Of a stretch of DNA of 64,000 nucleotides, positions 21,298 through 31,899 are shown in pieces. Source of the stretch: Allomyces macrogynus ATCC 38327 (lineage: Eukaryota; Blastocladiomycota; Blastocladiomycetes; Blastocladiales; Blastocladiaceae). The notes below the pieces were generated by a model that did not search any database, was not told where the DNA came from, and worked only from the letters and a program-made list of their open reading frames with translations. Location: NCBI GenBank assembly GCA_000151295.1, contig GG745344.1:211019-275018 (forward strand), given 5' to 3'. Position numbers and translations under genes: made by a program. Positions within the stretch are counted from its first letter, which is position 1, and every line of letters begins with the position of its first letter.

Positions 21298-22531
21298 ATT
21301 TGCGCTTGCCGTTTTTCCGTCTTCCCTTCTTTCCTTCCCTTGCCGCGCATCCTATTGAGCAGGAGGGGCCCGTTCTTGTTCGGTTTTCTCATTTTTTTTT
21401 CTCATTGTTTTTGGCAGCACCCGTTTGATCTCGCTTGCACCAGTCCAGACATGATTCCACTGGCGGCGCTCTTCGCAACCACCTTGTCACTCCGCTCTCT
21501 TTGCGCTGTCGTTCTTGTCCACCGTGTATATTGACACGTTTCGATTGTCTTTTTCGCGTCTATTTCACGTCGTCGTTGGCCTCGTTCATGCAAGGTCCAT
21601 TCTCTGAAGGAGCACTAGAGCATCGCCAAGCAGCAAAATTGACCAAGCAATATGTATTGGCGTCTTGCTGCAAATACTCTCCACCCATTTGCGCGGCACC
21701 GTCGTTGGTGGTGCCACTGCTGCGGATGTGACGCCGTGACCATCCATCCGTTCATGACCGCTGAAAGGACGCGGCCTGGGTGGACGAGCGCTCGTTCGGG
21801 CACCCAAAGTCCTCGAGCGGCCATGCCATCGAACATTCATGCCAGAGCCCGTGCTGAGCCAAAACCCGAGACCAGAGCATTAAAAACGCCTCGTGGGCGT
21901 CCGCAGCGTTGCAACCGCCGAACCGTTCATGAGCCAATTTATGTTCTGGCATTTCGGTTGCACGACACCGCATTTTACCGGGTGGAGGAGAACCATACAT
22001 GGGTGTTGCATTGGAAGAATTGTTGGCGAATCCATGACGGCGAGGCAAAATAGTATTTACGCCGTGCGCAACGGACGATGCGCCACTTCATGGTCGGTTG
22101 GTTGTTCATGGTTTGCAGCGTGTGGCGGAGCGCGTGTGCCGCTGATCGATCTGTGATCTGGACAGTCTGGACCATTTCCGCTGCAATGCCTCCTCCTTGA
22201 CCGTGCCGTCCATGAACGAGGTGCGCCGTGGCCACCATCGTCCGCAGCAGGTGTGGCGCGTGCGCGACGCGTCCGACACGCGCTCTACCCATTCGAGGAC
22301 CGAACCTGCGCGACAGACGCGCTCAACTCCGACACGCTCGCGCCGCGCGCGCGGCCACCAAATCCACGCTATAAATTGCAGCGTCGCCCGCAACCATTCC
22401 GAATCATCACCACCCACCTTCTGCACCCGAATCCGCTCCGTGCTGGCCACGCGACCGGTCTCACCAACTCTCACGGCCAAGTACGCTCGACGCGCGGCCC
22501 ATCACCACCAACACCAAGCACTCCATCAACC
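21298..22531. other. intergenic, 1.2 kb
   Basis: No gene is supported. It covers the 3' flank of the zincin gene and the promoter of the His/Gly-rich gene, including its TATA box. Short open frames resemble nothing. Confidence 0.45.
22370..22376 (+). promoter_or_regulatory. TATA box of the His/Gly-rich gene
   Basis: TATAAAT in an otherwise GC-rich context, about 160 nt upstream of the ATG at 22532. The spacing resembles the TATA-like boxes of the PhoD genes. Confidence 0.45.
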
Positions 22532-23914
22532 ATGACGTTCTCGACGACGTGCCTGCCGACGCCCCCGCCCGCGTGCCCTCCGGCCGGCGGCTCGCACCAT
22601 GGCGGCAACAGCGGCTCGCATAACGGCGGCTCGCATAACGGTGGCTCGACCCACCACGGCGGCCGCAACGATCACGACGGCGGGTATAACGGTGGCGCGC
22701 ATCACGGCGGTTCGAACGGCGGCCAGCACGGCGGCCAGCACGGTGGCTCGCACAATGGCGGCTCGAATGGCGGCAAGCATGATCGCGATGGCGGTTGCGC
22801 TCCTGGCGGCGGCCACAACAACGATGGCGGCGCGCATCACGGCGGGTCGAACGGCGGCCAGCATCACGGCGGTAACCAAGGCGGATCACATCACGGCGGT
22901 CGCAATGACCACGACGGAGGGTACAATGGTGGCTCGCATCACGGCGGCTCGAACGGCGGCCAGCACGGCGGTAACCATGGTGGCTCGAACGGTGGGTCGC
23001 ATAATGGCGGGTCGAACGGAGGCGGCAAGCATGACCGCGACGGCGGCTGTGCTCCTGGCGGTGGCGACCACCATTCGGGCGGCGGCGCGCATCCGGCGCC
23101 CACGCACCCGCCGACCAACGGCGACCATTCGGGCGGCGCGTACCCGGTTCCTGTCCCCACACCTACCCCCGCTCCGGCGCCGCCGACCAATGGCGGCTCG
23201 CATAACGGCGGGTCGAATGGCGGGTCGAACGGCGGCAAGCACGACCGTGATGGCGGCTGCGCGCCCGGCTCTGGCGACCATTCGGGCGGCGCGCACCCGA
23301 CGCCCGCGCCCACGCACCCGGCACCCGCGCCGACGCATCCCCCAACGAACGGTGACCACTCGGGCGGCGCGCACCCGGTGCCCATCCCCACCCCCACCCC
23401 TGCGCCGGCGCCGCCGACCAACGGTGGTTCGCACAACGGCGGGTCGAACGGCGGCAAGCACGACCGTGACGGCGGTTGCGCGCCGGGCTCTGGCGACCAC
23501 TCCGGCGGCGCGCACCCGGCCCCGTCGACGACCAACCACGGTGGCGACTGCCATGCCGGCGGCAGCGGCGACTGGGCGTGGCAGGGCCAGTGGCAAGGGC
23601 AGTGGGAGGGCCAATGGCAAGGTCAATGGGGTTCGCACCACCAGGGCCAGTGGCAGCACCAGGACATGCACCTCGGCGGTGGTCAATTCGACTGCACGTC
23701 TGGTCTTCACGGTGGCGGCGCGCAGTACGGCAGTGGCGACGTGATGTGGCACACGATGGGCGGCGCCGACGCGTCGGCCTCGTTTGGCGCGGGCGTGTCC
23801 GTGGGTGGAAAGGCGCAGGTGGACGAGTTCCAGGGCGCTTGGACGGGTGCGCATGCGCAGGCGGATGTGCACGCGATGGGCGACGCGTTTGCGAATATGT
23901 CGTTTGCGTACTAG
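22532..23914 (+). CDS. His/Gly/Asn/Ser-rich tandem-repeat protein
   Basis: A 460-residue single-exon frame of unknown function. After a short Pro/Cys-containing start it consists of imperfect repeats built from GGSHNGGSNGG, HHGGSNGGQ and KHDRDGGCAPG units; the last occurs four times, each with one Cys. Pro-rich spacers (PAPTHPPTNGDHSGGAHP type) separate the later units. A WQGQW repeat block follows at about residues 350-380, then a more ordinary C-terminal segment with Ala, Val and Met. There is no signal peptide or membrane helix. The abundant His with spaced Cys could bind metal ions, and the low complexity could drive condensation; both are inference. Codon choice keeps the repeats varied at third positions, which supports translation. 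A long antisense frame is a by-product of the biased composition. Confidence 0.65.
   Translation: MTFSTTCLPTPPPACPPAGGSHHGGNSGSHNGGSHNGGSTHHGGRNDHDGGYNGGAHHGGSNGGQHGGQHGGSHNGGSNGGKHDRDGGCAPGGGHNNDGGAHHGGSNGGQHHGGNQGGSHHGGRNDHDGGYNGGSHHGGSNGGQHGGNHGGSNGGSHNGGSNGGGKHDRDGGCAPGGGDHHSGGGAHPAPTHPPTNGDHSGGAYPVPVPTPTPAPAPPTNGGSHNGGSNGGSNGGKHDRDGGCAPGSGDHSGGAHPTPAPTHPAPAPTHPPTNGDHSGGAHPVPIPTPTPAPAPPTNGGSHNGGSNGGKHDRDGGCAPGSGDHSGGAHPAPSTTNHGGDCHAGGSGDWAWQGQWQGQWEGQWQGQWGSHHQGQWQHQDMHLGGGQFDCTSGLHGGGAQYGSGDVMWHTMGGADASASFGAGVSVGGKAQVDEFQGAWTGAHAQADVHAMGDAFANMSFAY
22600..23550 (+). repeat. coding tandem repeats (GGSHNGG / KHDRDGGCAPG units)
   Basis: Imperfect direct repeats of about 9-75 nt inside the His/Gly-rich gene. 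Units vary in length and order, as expected from unequal exchange or slippage. The copy number may be unreliable in an assembly. Confidence 0.85.
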
Positions 23915-24244
23915 GCGGGTTGAAATGTGGGAAATGTGGATGGAGCGCCAGTGTCTCCGTTTGAGATGGCTCGGCGCTTGTAAATGTGGAAAGATTGTTG
24001 GGAGCGCGGCGCACCGGCTGAGCGATCGCGAGCTCGATTTCTCCTGGTCGGTGTCCTTGTATCTATTGCTTGTAACGCTTCGTGGTGATGATGCATGAAT
24101 TGGTAAATGTTTGAAATGAAGAAATCGCAAAATGTTTACTGGGCTTTTCCTCTGATTTCCAACGTTGTTGACTTGGCCTTTTTCCAATACGTTCGCTCTC
24201 TTGTTTCCCTTGGTGCATATAGGCTGAGTGGAAATGGTGAATCG
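23915..24244. other. intergenic
   Basis: About 330 nt between the His/Gly-rich gene and the truncated end of the four-repeat pseudogene. It probably contains the 3' end of the former. Nothing else was seen. Confidence 0.4.
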
Positions 24245-24884
24245 CGGTTGAATGTTGCGCACGAGCACAGCCTCCATCTCCTTGGTGCTGCGCGTCCACT
24301 TGTCGACGCGCCGGGCGCGAGCGTGTACCACACCTTGGAGTTGCCCGAGTAGTTGGAGACCTGCACGTCGATCGGCACGTCGGTCTGGTTGTGCACCTGG
24401 ATCATGTTCTGCTCCTCAAATGGCATGATCACGAGCTGCTCGGGCCCAGCAAACTCGACCTTGGACCGGGTGTAGCCAAAACCGCGTCGCGCTTGCTGCC
24501 GTCGTACTGCACAATCACCATTTGCGCCTCGTCGCGCGTCCACTTGGACTGCTTGCCGGGTTTGGCCCAGTTCGACTCGCCGTTCGGGTTGTTGAAGTTC
24601 ATGTACGGCTTGACGTGCACCGAAATCGGCCGCGGCGTCTTGTTCTCGACGACGATCGTGTTTCCGGTCTGCTCATTGGGCAAGTCCAAAAACGCATCGG
24701 ACATGAACGGCATGCCCGACTGCACGCGCACCTGGATGCCCTGCGATGCGGCGGCAGCTTGCAAACTCAATAATTTCTGATATATGGCCTGTGCGTTGGC
24801 GATAGGTGCGGATGTGGCCTTGGTGGTGCCGGCGGGTGCGGCCTTGGTGTCGTGGGTGCCAGTTGCCAGGTGGTCTGTGTACAT
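24245..24884 (-). pseudogene. four-repeat family pseudogene, frameshifted and truncated
   Basis: This copy is closely related to the intact gene at 37164-38360: the N-terminal AAAASQGIQVR and the segment NTIVVENKTPRPISVHV are nearly identical. Repeat 1 has been removed by a clean internal deletion. Repeat 2 is readable to KRDAVLA. A one-base deletion near 24470 then shifts the frame, which resumes as SKVEFAGPEQL. A second one-base deletion near 24311, within GASDxW, shifts it again (KWTRSTKEMEAVLV). Similarity ends near 24245, so the rest of repeat 3 and all of repeat 4 are gone. Two shifts plus a truncation argue for a true pseudogene rather than sequencing error. A 151-residue protein could still be made from the start at 24884. 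Confidence 0.8.
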
Positions 24885-25086
24885 GGCGCGAGTGACCGTG
24901 AAAGTGATCGCGCTTGCAGGCGCGCGCTAAGCGTGCCGCGCCGCGGGCAGCTCCATCCTCTCCGCCGCGGAAACTCAGGAGAGAGTGTCGACAGCCGGCT
25001 GCGGGGAGCCAACCAAACAGATACGGCCCGAAGTAAATATCAAGCAGGAGCACGCAAAACTGGCGATATCATTTCCCCGCTCTACC

Positions 25087-27836
25087 TTACATGACCACAC
25101 ACGGGTTCTCCCCCTTCTTGGGTTTATACTCTTTCGCCTGCATCTTCATCGCCATCACAAAATCCGCCTGGTCGCGTATGTTCGGCGCTGACGCGCGCCG
25201 CCCGCCCGGTGGGCCCATTTGCGACTCTAACGAGTCGGTATCGGCCGCCAAGGCAGCGGCCAATTCCACGGGTACCGCATCGGTCCCCGTCACGTCCGCC
25301 GGCGGGACCGGATCAAACTGCCGCAGCTCGTAGAAGAGCATGTATGCGTTCTTGCTGATTTCGTCCATGAATTGCCGCGTGATCGCGGCGGTTGACGTGA
25401 ACGATTGCACCTTCGCGCCCGCCGCACCGAGTCCGTCGAACCGCAGCCAGGTGGGTGACCGGTCAGTCGCCACGTCCGCGGCGGTCGCGGACGCAGGGGA
25501 CCCAAACAGCATCGCGTGCGGTGTCGGCGGCGGCGCATGGTGGTGATGATGGTGGTGAATGTGCGTTGTCGCTCGCAAATACCGCGCCGGATCCCCCGCC
25601 ACTGACGGCGCGCCCGGTGCCGTCAGTGCCCTCGTCAGCGGAATGCCCAGCGGCGGCGGAACGAGGAGCGCCGGGGGCGGTGCGTGCCGCGCGTGCGTGG
25701 GGGCAGCCTTCGAGTACGGCGGCGGCGCCGCGGGCGCCGAGTGCGGCGGTGGTGGGGACCGCGACCGGTCGTGCGCGCGCACCGTGTGCATATGGTCTGG
25801 CATCGGCGGGTCCTTGGTGGGCCTCGTGTCGTCGGACGGGACTGACGCCCATTCGGCACTGTGCGCGCCAGGGTTCGCGAGCGCTGCGTCGAGTGCCGCG
25901 TCAACAGCGGCGGCGGCCGCAGCGAGAGCTTCTTTTTCCTCGGCGGCGGAGGGGAACTCGGCGGTGGCGGCAGAGGACGGGCGGGGGGTGGCCGGTTCGG
26001 TGCCAGTCGAATAGGCGCGTTCGAGTTGCGACAGGAGACGTTGCAGCGAGGCCATGCGCGATGGGCCGCCGTTCACGTACGAGATGAAGTGGCCCGACGT
26101 CGGCGAGTCGCCGAGGTGACAGATGACGGCTTGCAGGACGAGCGCGAACGTCGGGCGAGTGATATCGAGCGCCGACGTACTACTGGTTGCAGTGAACTGG
26201 TCAAAGTTGATTTCCACGGGGATAAGAACGCGTCGTTGGATGCGTTTCGGCGTGCCGGCCTTGCCTGTGGTCGTATCCTTGACGTAGTACCGCTTCAACA
26301 CGAGCGGGACCATGATCGGCACGGCGTGGTCGGGCACCGTCGAGTGCTCGCCTACCGGAGCGCATGCCCTGGTCAGAACGTGCCCGTGGCGAACGCAATC
26401 GTGGCGCCACCACACAACAACGCACCCATTTCATTCTCACCCGCGAGAAACGGCAGTAGCCGCATCATCGACCACCCATCCACGAGCATCCCGTCGCGGT
26501 CGGTCTCGGCGGACGACGTGCTCACGACCGCGTCCGGCTGGACCAGCGCCCTGCCGTCGCGCTCGAGCTCCTTGCGCAGCTTGGCCGACATGGGCGGCGC
26601 CGGTACCTGCCGCCGGATATGCGTAACCTTGTTATCGAAAAAATAATCGGCCAAGAGCTTTTCCAATGCGATCGGCTGTTTCGCCTTGGGGTCTGGAATC
26701 CCGAGCTGCAACGCGCGCTCCGTGCACACCTTCACGTCGTCGTGCGCGTCGTGCGTGCCGCCGTGGTAGATGCGCTGCCAGAGTGGCAAAAAGGGTGCGC
26801 GGAACGTGCTCGTCAGCAGCAAAAACAGCTCTGACACGTCCTCCTGCTTGTTGGTCTGGCCCGAGTTGGCGCCGTCGAGCGACCATAGGTGTTTGATGGC
26901 CGCTTCGAGCGCGGCCATTTCCGGTTTCGTGATGAGATGACCCTTGCGCAGCCGGTTGATGACGAGCGTGAGCCGCACTTGCACGGCGCGCATGTGCTTG
27001 TACCGGTCGGTCTGCTCAATCGGCGTCGCTGGTCCTGGTGCCGTCCCCGACGTCCTGGACGACGTGGCCGACACGTCGTTCTCCTCCGCTGCAGCCGCGG
27101 CCAGCGTCACGGCCAAGTCCTGCGTAAGCAACGCGTCCATGGCCGTCGACCTCGCAAACAGCGCAAAGACCAGACTGTCGATATAGCACGAGTTGCCCGC
27201 ATTCTCCATGCCCTGCAACCACGTCGTCGCGTTCGGGTCGACCGGGTACAGTCGCCCATTGTGCGCGGCCGTCCAGTCGTCGAGGTACTCGACCGCCGCA
27301 TCAATCGACCGCCACGCCGTCGCCGCTAGTGCTTGCTCGACGGCTGCGCGGTCGCGCACGGGCGCATCGGCCGGAAGGAGCGCGGTCACACGCGTAATCG
27401 CCGCGTCGCGGTCGGCCGGAGTCGCGCTCGCGAGTGGCGGTGACGGCGAGGGCGGAGACGGTCGGTGCAGGCTCGGTCGTGGCGGGAGCGGCGGGACCGC
27501 GGGCGGCGTACTGGTGCTGTTATTGCTGCCGGTCGTGGTCGATGATGCCGACCCGGCCGGTGCAGCTGGGGTTGATGTCGGCGATGACGCGGCGGCGAGC
27601 GCGGCGCCCGCGTGCTGGTCGAGACTCTGTGGGCGCGACCGCGACCGGCGTAGGCTGCGCAGCATCCCGGGCAGCGCCGACATGGCGCGTGCGCGAAGCG
27701 GGGGTGGGCGCGGGTCGTGGTCGGAGTGGTCGGCAGTGCGATCGCGTGCTGGTGGTGCAGCGGGAGCGGTCGCTGTCGCTGCCGCCGTCGTCGTCGTCGT
27801 TGGCTCGCCGCTGTCGGGTGCGCCGGCCGCGTTCAT
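25087..27836 (-). CDS. ubiquitin-specific protease with UBA-like domain and CaaX box
   Basis: A deubiquitinase of peptidase family C19, 891 residues in two exons (27836-26426, 26351-25087; 74-nt intron, GTGCGT...TAG). The N-terminus is low-complexity, with an Arg-rich patch. Residues about 145-190 resemble a UBA helix bundle. The Cys box is AGNSCYIDSLVFALF, with Cys217 as the predicted nucleophile. QEDVSELFLLLT is the conserved QxDxxEF-type segment. VPLVLKRY and the His box GHFISYV lie in exon 2. A long Ala/Pro/His-rich insertion separates the His box from the C-terminal helix (NAYMLFYELR). The protein ends CVVM, a consensus CaaX box for farnesylation, so membrane attachment is predicted. The start at 27836 was preferred; an upstream Met at 28025 would add 63 residues with a hydrophobic start. 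Confidence 0.85.
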
Positions 27837-28551
27837 CGGCGCGATATTGGGCGGCGTCGTTGACGGAGAGGTGGGCGCGCGGGTTGATAAAAACTGGAGA
27901 AGCGTTCGCGAACGAACGTGGTGTATGCTGGCCTGGCGTGGGCCGCCGGCCGGTGTCTTTTGTGGCGACGGCACAGCGGCTGCTGGCCACGCCACACACC
28001 CCAGCAAAACAGCAAGCCAGCACAAAGCGCTGGTGCCTGTTTGTTGTCGTTTAGATTCTGATCGGTTTCCTGCCTTTCCAATATTTTGTTGGTTGTGCGC
28101 TCGACGACTCTCCTGACAGCAATTGCGCCCGCATGGACGTGTTCCTCGGGCCCAACCCAGCGCGGCGCGGGGGCAAACCGCGACTCGGGCCCGTCCGATG
28201 GCTATAAGACGGCCTCAAGCAAGCGGTGGTAGAAATGCACAAGATGCAGGGGCCGCAAGCAGAAGTCAAACTAACATATTTGTATGCACAATGACGCTCG
28301 GACACGATCGCGCGCAGGCGGCAGCACCTCTCTACGGATCAGCATGCGGCACTGGCTCCGTGGCGGTTAGCAAATCTGGTCGTGACGGCGCGGACGGTGG
28401 GCGGCAAGGTGGAGAGTGCGCAGTGGAGGACGCGCGCGCAGGACACGCAAGCGCGTACGCAGGACGGTGCTGTGGAGCCCCATGAAGTACCGCAATGCAC
28501 GCAGCACCACCACCCTGCCGCCGAATCACGACCAGCAAGACAAACTCACCC
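27837..28551. other. intergenic between two minus-strand genes
   Basis: About 715 nt. It contains the likely promoter of the deubiquitinase gene and the 3' flank of ACP1. No further gene was recognised. Confidence 0.4.
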
Positions 28552-28902
28552 TTAGTAGGCGTCCTCGCGCGACGCAATGTAGTCGATGGCCTGCGCGACC
28601 GTGAGGATCTCGTCGGCGGCCTTGTCCGGGATCTCAATCGCAAACTCCTCCTCGATGGCCATGACGACCTCGACCGTGTCGAGCGAGTCGAGGCCGAGGT
28701 CGTTGGTGAAGTGCGCAGTCGGCGAGACCTTGGCGGCCTCGACCTTGTCAAAGCCCTTGAGCAGGTCGACAATGCGCGCCTCGATCTCGGCGCGCGGCAC
28801 CGACGACGCAAACCGCGCAAAGACGGCCGGGAGCGCGGCCTGCTGGAAGGCGACGGCGGTGCGAGGGGCAGACTTGGCGAGGGCGGCGCGCAGGGCGTAC
28901 AT
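28552..28902 (-). CDS. ACP1: mitochondrial acyl carrier protein
   Basis: A 116-residue single-exon acyl carrier protein. It carries fatty acyl intermediates in mitochondrial type II fatty-acid synthesis (lipoate supply) and in fungi is also an accessory subunit of respiratory complex I and of the Fe-S assembly machinery. The phosphopantetheine site is [10 protein letters not shown], with Ser73 as the attachment residue. The helix [16 protein letters not shown] and the final DYIASREDA match the family end. Residues 1-35 are Ala/Arg-rich without acids, a typical mitochondrial presequence. It is divergently arranged with the LisH-WD40 gene, about 340 nt apart. Confidence 0.95.
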   Translation of the reverse strand: MYALRAALAKSAPRTAVAFQQAALPAVFARFASSVPRAEIEARIVDLLKGFDKVEAAKVSPTAHFTNDLGLDSLDTVEVVMAIEEEFAIEIPDKAADEILTVAQAIDYIASREDAY

Positions 28903-29240
28903 GGTCGAAATGCGGAGGGCTGGAGCGGGCGGTCGTGGTGCTGGAGCGCGGCGATCGGAGCGGTCCCGTCCGTCGTGGTGCTGGTGATCTGAAGTGGTTT
29001 GCGAGCAACGAGCAGTCGCGGCAGGGGTGCTTCACGTGCGGTCACTTGCCGCGTCGATCGCGTCGCTCGCGTCGCCATGGCACGGCCACCAACCGTCGAC
29101 GACGACGGCGATTCCTCGCTGCTCGCGCCGCCCTATTTGATCCAACTTGCTGCACCAAGACCGCGACCTGCACCGCCCCGTGATCCGGGCTCGAACGCGC
29201 CTCCTCGCCCGCGATCTTCAACTGCACCACTCCGTCGACC
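28903..29240. promoter_or_regulatory. shared bidirectional promoter region (ACP1 / LisH-WD40)
   Basis: 338 nt between two divergent start codons. No TATA box is obvious. Open frames through it are not supported. Confidence 0.45.
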
Positions 29241-31422
29241 ATGGCCACGCCACCCCCGCCGTCGCACGACGCGCCCCCACCAACCGCCCCCACGACAAGC
29301 CTCGTGGGCGCCGCCGTTCTTGACTCGCTTCATCTGTCCCCTGCCGTCCACTCGGCCCCCGCATCAGCTGCACCTGCCGGTGCACCGACCATGCCTCGCG
29401 ACAGCCTCTCGTCGCTCAACAGCAGTTTTGCCAACGTCTCGTTTGGCGTTGCTTCAGAGCCGCGGTCCGACGAGCGCACTCGACTGTAGTACTGTGCCGC
29501 GCCCCGAATGCGTGTGCCGCATGCATTGCGCTGACCCGCAATGCCCGACTCCAGGCTCTACGCGCACGCGGCCAACTCGACGCTGGCCAATGCTCACGTG
29601 CGCGCGCTCGCGACCAACCCGAACGACCTGCTCAACCCGAACGACCCGAAGATCAAGGAGGTGTGGTTGTCCATTCCTCACACGCTCCCGCCAACCTCCA
29701 TGTCCTGCGAAAGCTCATCCTCTCGCTCTCTCTCCTCAGGACATCATCCGCATGATCATCCAGTACCTCAGTAACCACGGGTACCACGCGGCCAAACTCA
29801 CCTTGCAAGACGAGGCCAACGTGCGGCACTTTGAGCACCAAGAAACGCAGCACGAGCTGCGCCGTCTACGGAAAGCCATTCTCGACGGCGACTGGGCCGA
29901 AGTCGACCGTCTCCTCCTCGCGAAACCTCTTCACCGGCACCAAAAGGCCTTTCTCTATGCGCTCTACAAGCAGCAGTACCTCGAATCGATCGAGCACCAC
30001 GAACTGCACAAGGCCTTCACGTTTCTTAACAAGCGATTGAAACCGCTCGAAGCCTACCAGACGACGCCCGACGAGTTCCGCGACCTGTGCTACCTGCTCA
30101 CTGCCAAATCGATCCATGACGCGCCAAGTTTCCGCAACTGGGACGGAATCGGGCCGGGCCGCGAGCGGCTTGTCGACCAGCTGCAGTCGATGATGGACCT
30201 CGACGAGACGGGCGTCCTGGGCACCGGCGGCGCAAGGGATAACGTCTACGTCCCGCCGAACCGGCTCGTCACGCTTCTGCAGCAGGCGGTCGCGCACCAG
30301 GTCGAAGCCGCGCGGTACCACCCGAAACTGACGCCGCGCGTCGGGACGCTGCTCGAAGATTACTCGACAGTGGTTTTGCCGAATGCGACGCGGCACGTGC
30401 TCCGCGGGCACGGCGAGAATGTCAAGGGGGTCGCGTTTGTCGGGGACGCGGGGAAGTGGATCGCGTCGGCGTCGTCGGACCATGCGGCAAGGGTGTGGGA
30501 TACGGAAAGTGGCAGGGGGGTCGCGGTCCTGGCCGGGCACGCGGCACGGATCTGGGACGTGGCCGCGAATCGCGCGGGGACGCAGGTCGCGACGGTGTCG
30601 GGCGATGCGTCGGTGCGGCTGTGGGACGTGCACCGGTTGCACAATGGCGCGGCCGCGGCTGGCACAGACGGTACGGGGAACGGCACGGCGGTGGCCGAGA
30701 CCGAGCACGCGGAGACGGCGGTGCCGTGCGTGTCGGTGCTCAAGAACCATGCCGCCGGGGACTTGTACACAGTGCAGTACCATCCGGGGTCGGCCGCGCA
30801 CATTGCCACGGGCGGGTACGACAAGCAGGTGCGGCTCACGGACGTTTCGTCGGGCCAAGTCGTCAAGTCGTTTGCGGGCCACCAGCTTTCCGTGACCTCG
30901 GTCGCGTTCAGTCCCATGGGCAACGTGATCGTGTCCGGGTCCAAGGACTCTACGATTCGGTTCTGGGACGTCTTGTCGGGCCTGTGCGTGCGCACACTGA
31001 CCTCGCACCTCGGCGAAGTGACGGGCGTCGCACTCAGTCCCTCGGGCACGTATTTGCTCAGCGCGTCCAAGGATAATTCGAACCGGTTGTGGGACACGCG
31101 CATGATGCCGCGCCCGTTGCGCCGGCTCAAGGGGCACACGAACACGGCCAAGAATTTCGTGCGCGCGTCGTTTGCCGGTGCCGGGGATGGGATGTTGGTT
31201 GTGGGCGGGTCCGAGGACGGCGCCGTCTATGTCTGGGACCGCGACTCGGGGGCCGTCGTGCAGCGGCTTCGCGGGCACGCGGGGATCGTCTATGACGTTC
31301 GGTGGTGCCAGCGGCAGCAGTTGCTCGTGTCGTGTTCAGAGGACGCGACGGTGCGCACGTGGCATTACGACGAGAGCGTGCCGGTGTGCCCCGACGAGGG
31401 CGCGCTCACGGCTCGGTGGTGA
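29241..31422 (+). CDS. LisH-CTLH-WD40 repeat protein
   Basis: A 677-residue scaffold protein in three exons (29241-29485, 29555-29660, 29740-31422; introns of 69 and 79 nt, all in phase). The N-terminus is Pro/Ala/Ser-rich. Exon 3 opens with a LisH motif (IIRMIIQYLSNHGYHAA), then a CTLH-like helical region (LRRLRKAILDGDWAEVDRLL...KAFLYALYKQ). From about residue 330 a beta propeller of roughly seven WD40 repeats follows, with endings such as ARVWD, VRLWD, IRFWD, NRLWD and VYVWD. LisH-CTLH-WD proteins often assemble ubiquitin-ligase or chromatin complexes; which one this serves is not clear. An Asn/Gly/Thr-rich insertion interrupts one blade. The first intron's donor GTAGTA is unusual, but the join is in phase. 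Confidence 0.83.
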
Positions 31423-31899
31423 GCAGAGAGGGGGGAGCGGAGTGCGTGAGTATTAGTCGCTATAAACCCATGTTATGTCCACCAAGGGTCGTGCTCACCA
31501 GATTGTGGCCCGCGCTGTGCTGGATCGAGGACCACATCGCCGGCTGACAGGTCGTTCGGCAAAGTGAAAAATGGGAGACAGCGCAGTGTGAAGCGTGTGG
31601 GACGCGTGCGGGCTTTGATTGCTTTGATTGCTTTGATTGCCCTTGTTTGCTTGCGTTCTCTCTCGTTTGCCACGTCGTCGCCGTCGACCACGCGCAACCA
31701 TGGCCCCACGGCGTGCTCTCTCCCGCGCAACTGCCGCCCACGCGCCCAAGATTGCGCTCGCGCCTGCGAAGCGGGACTGAACGCGCCGTTCCTCTCGGAT
31801 CCGTCGCGACCACCAGCCGTTTTCGCCCGCGTCGAACGCGTCTTCCACCGATCGAATCGCAAGCACACTTTTTTCCTCCTCTCTTCGTCCTCGTCCACC
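31423..31899. other. intergenic, P450 promoter region
   Basis: About 480 nt between two plus-strand genes. It includes three perfect copies of the 9-mer GCTTTGATT at 31612-31638. No other gene was seen. Confidence 0.45.
31612..31638 (+). repeat. 9-bp tandem repeat, three copies
   Basis: GCTTTGATT is repeated three times without interruption, about 260 nt upstream of the P450 fusion start codon. It could be a simple repeat or a clustered binding site; there is no evidence for either. Confidence 0.85.

Noticed and set aside
22600..23550. Direct repeats resembling an array
   Set aside because: Not CRISPR: the units vary, lie in frame inside a coding sequence and have no unique spacers.
22886..24331. 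481-codon minus-strand frame overlapping the His/Gly-rich gene
   Set aside because: It is antisense to a repetitive GC-rich coding sequence and consists almost only of Arg, Ala and Val. Only its first part overlaps a real (broken) gene.
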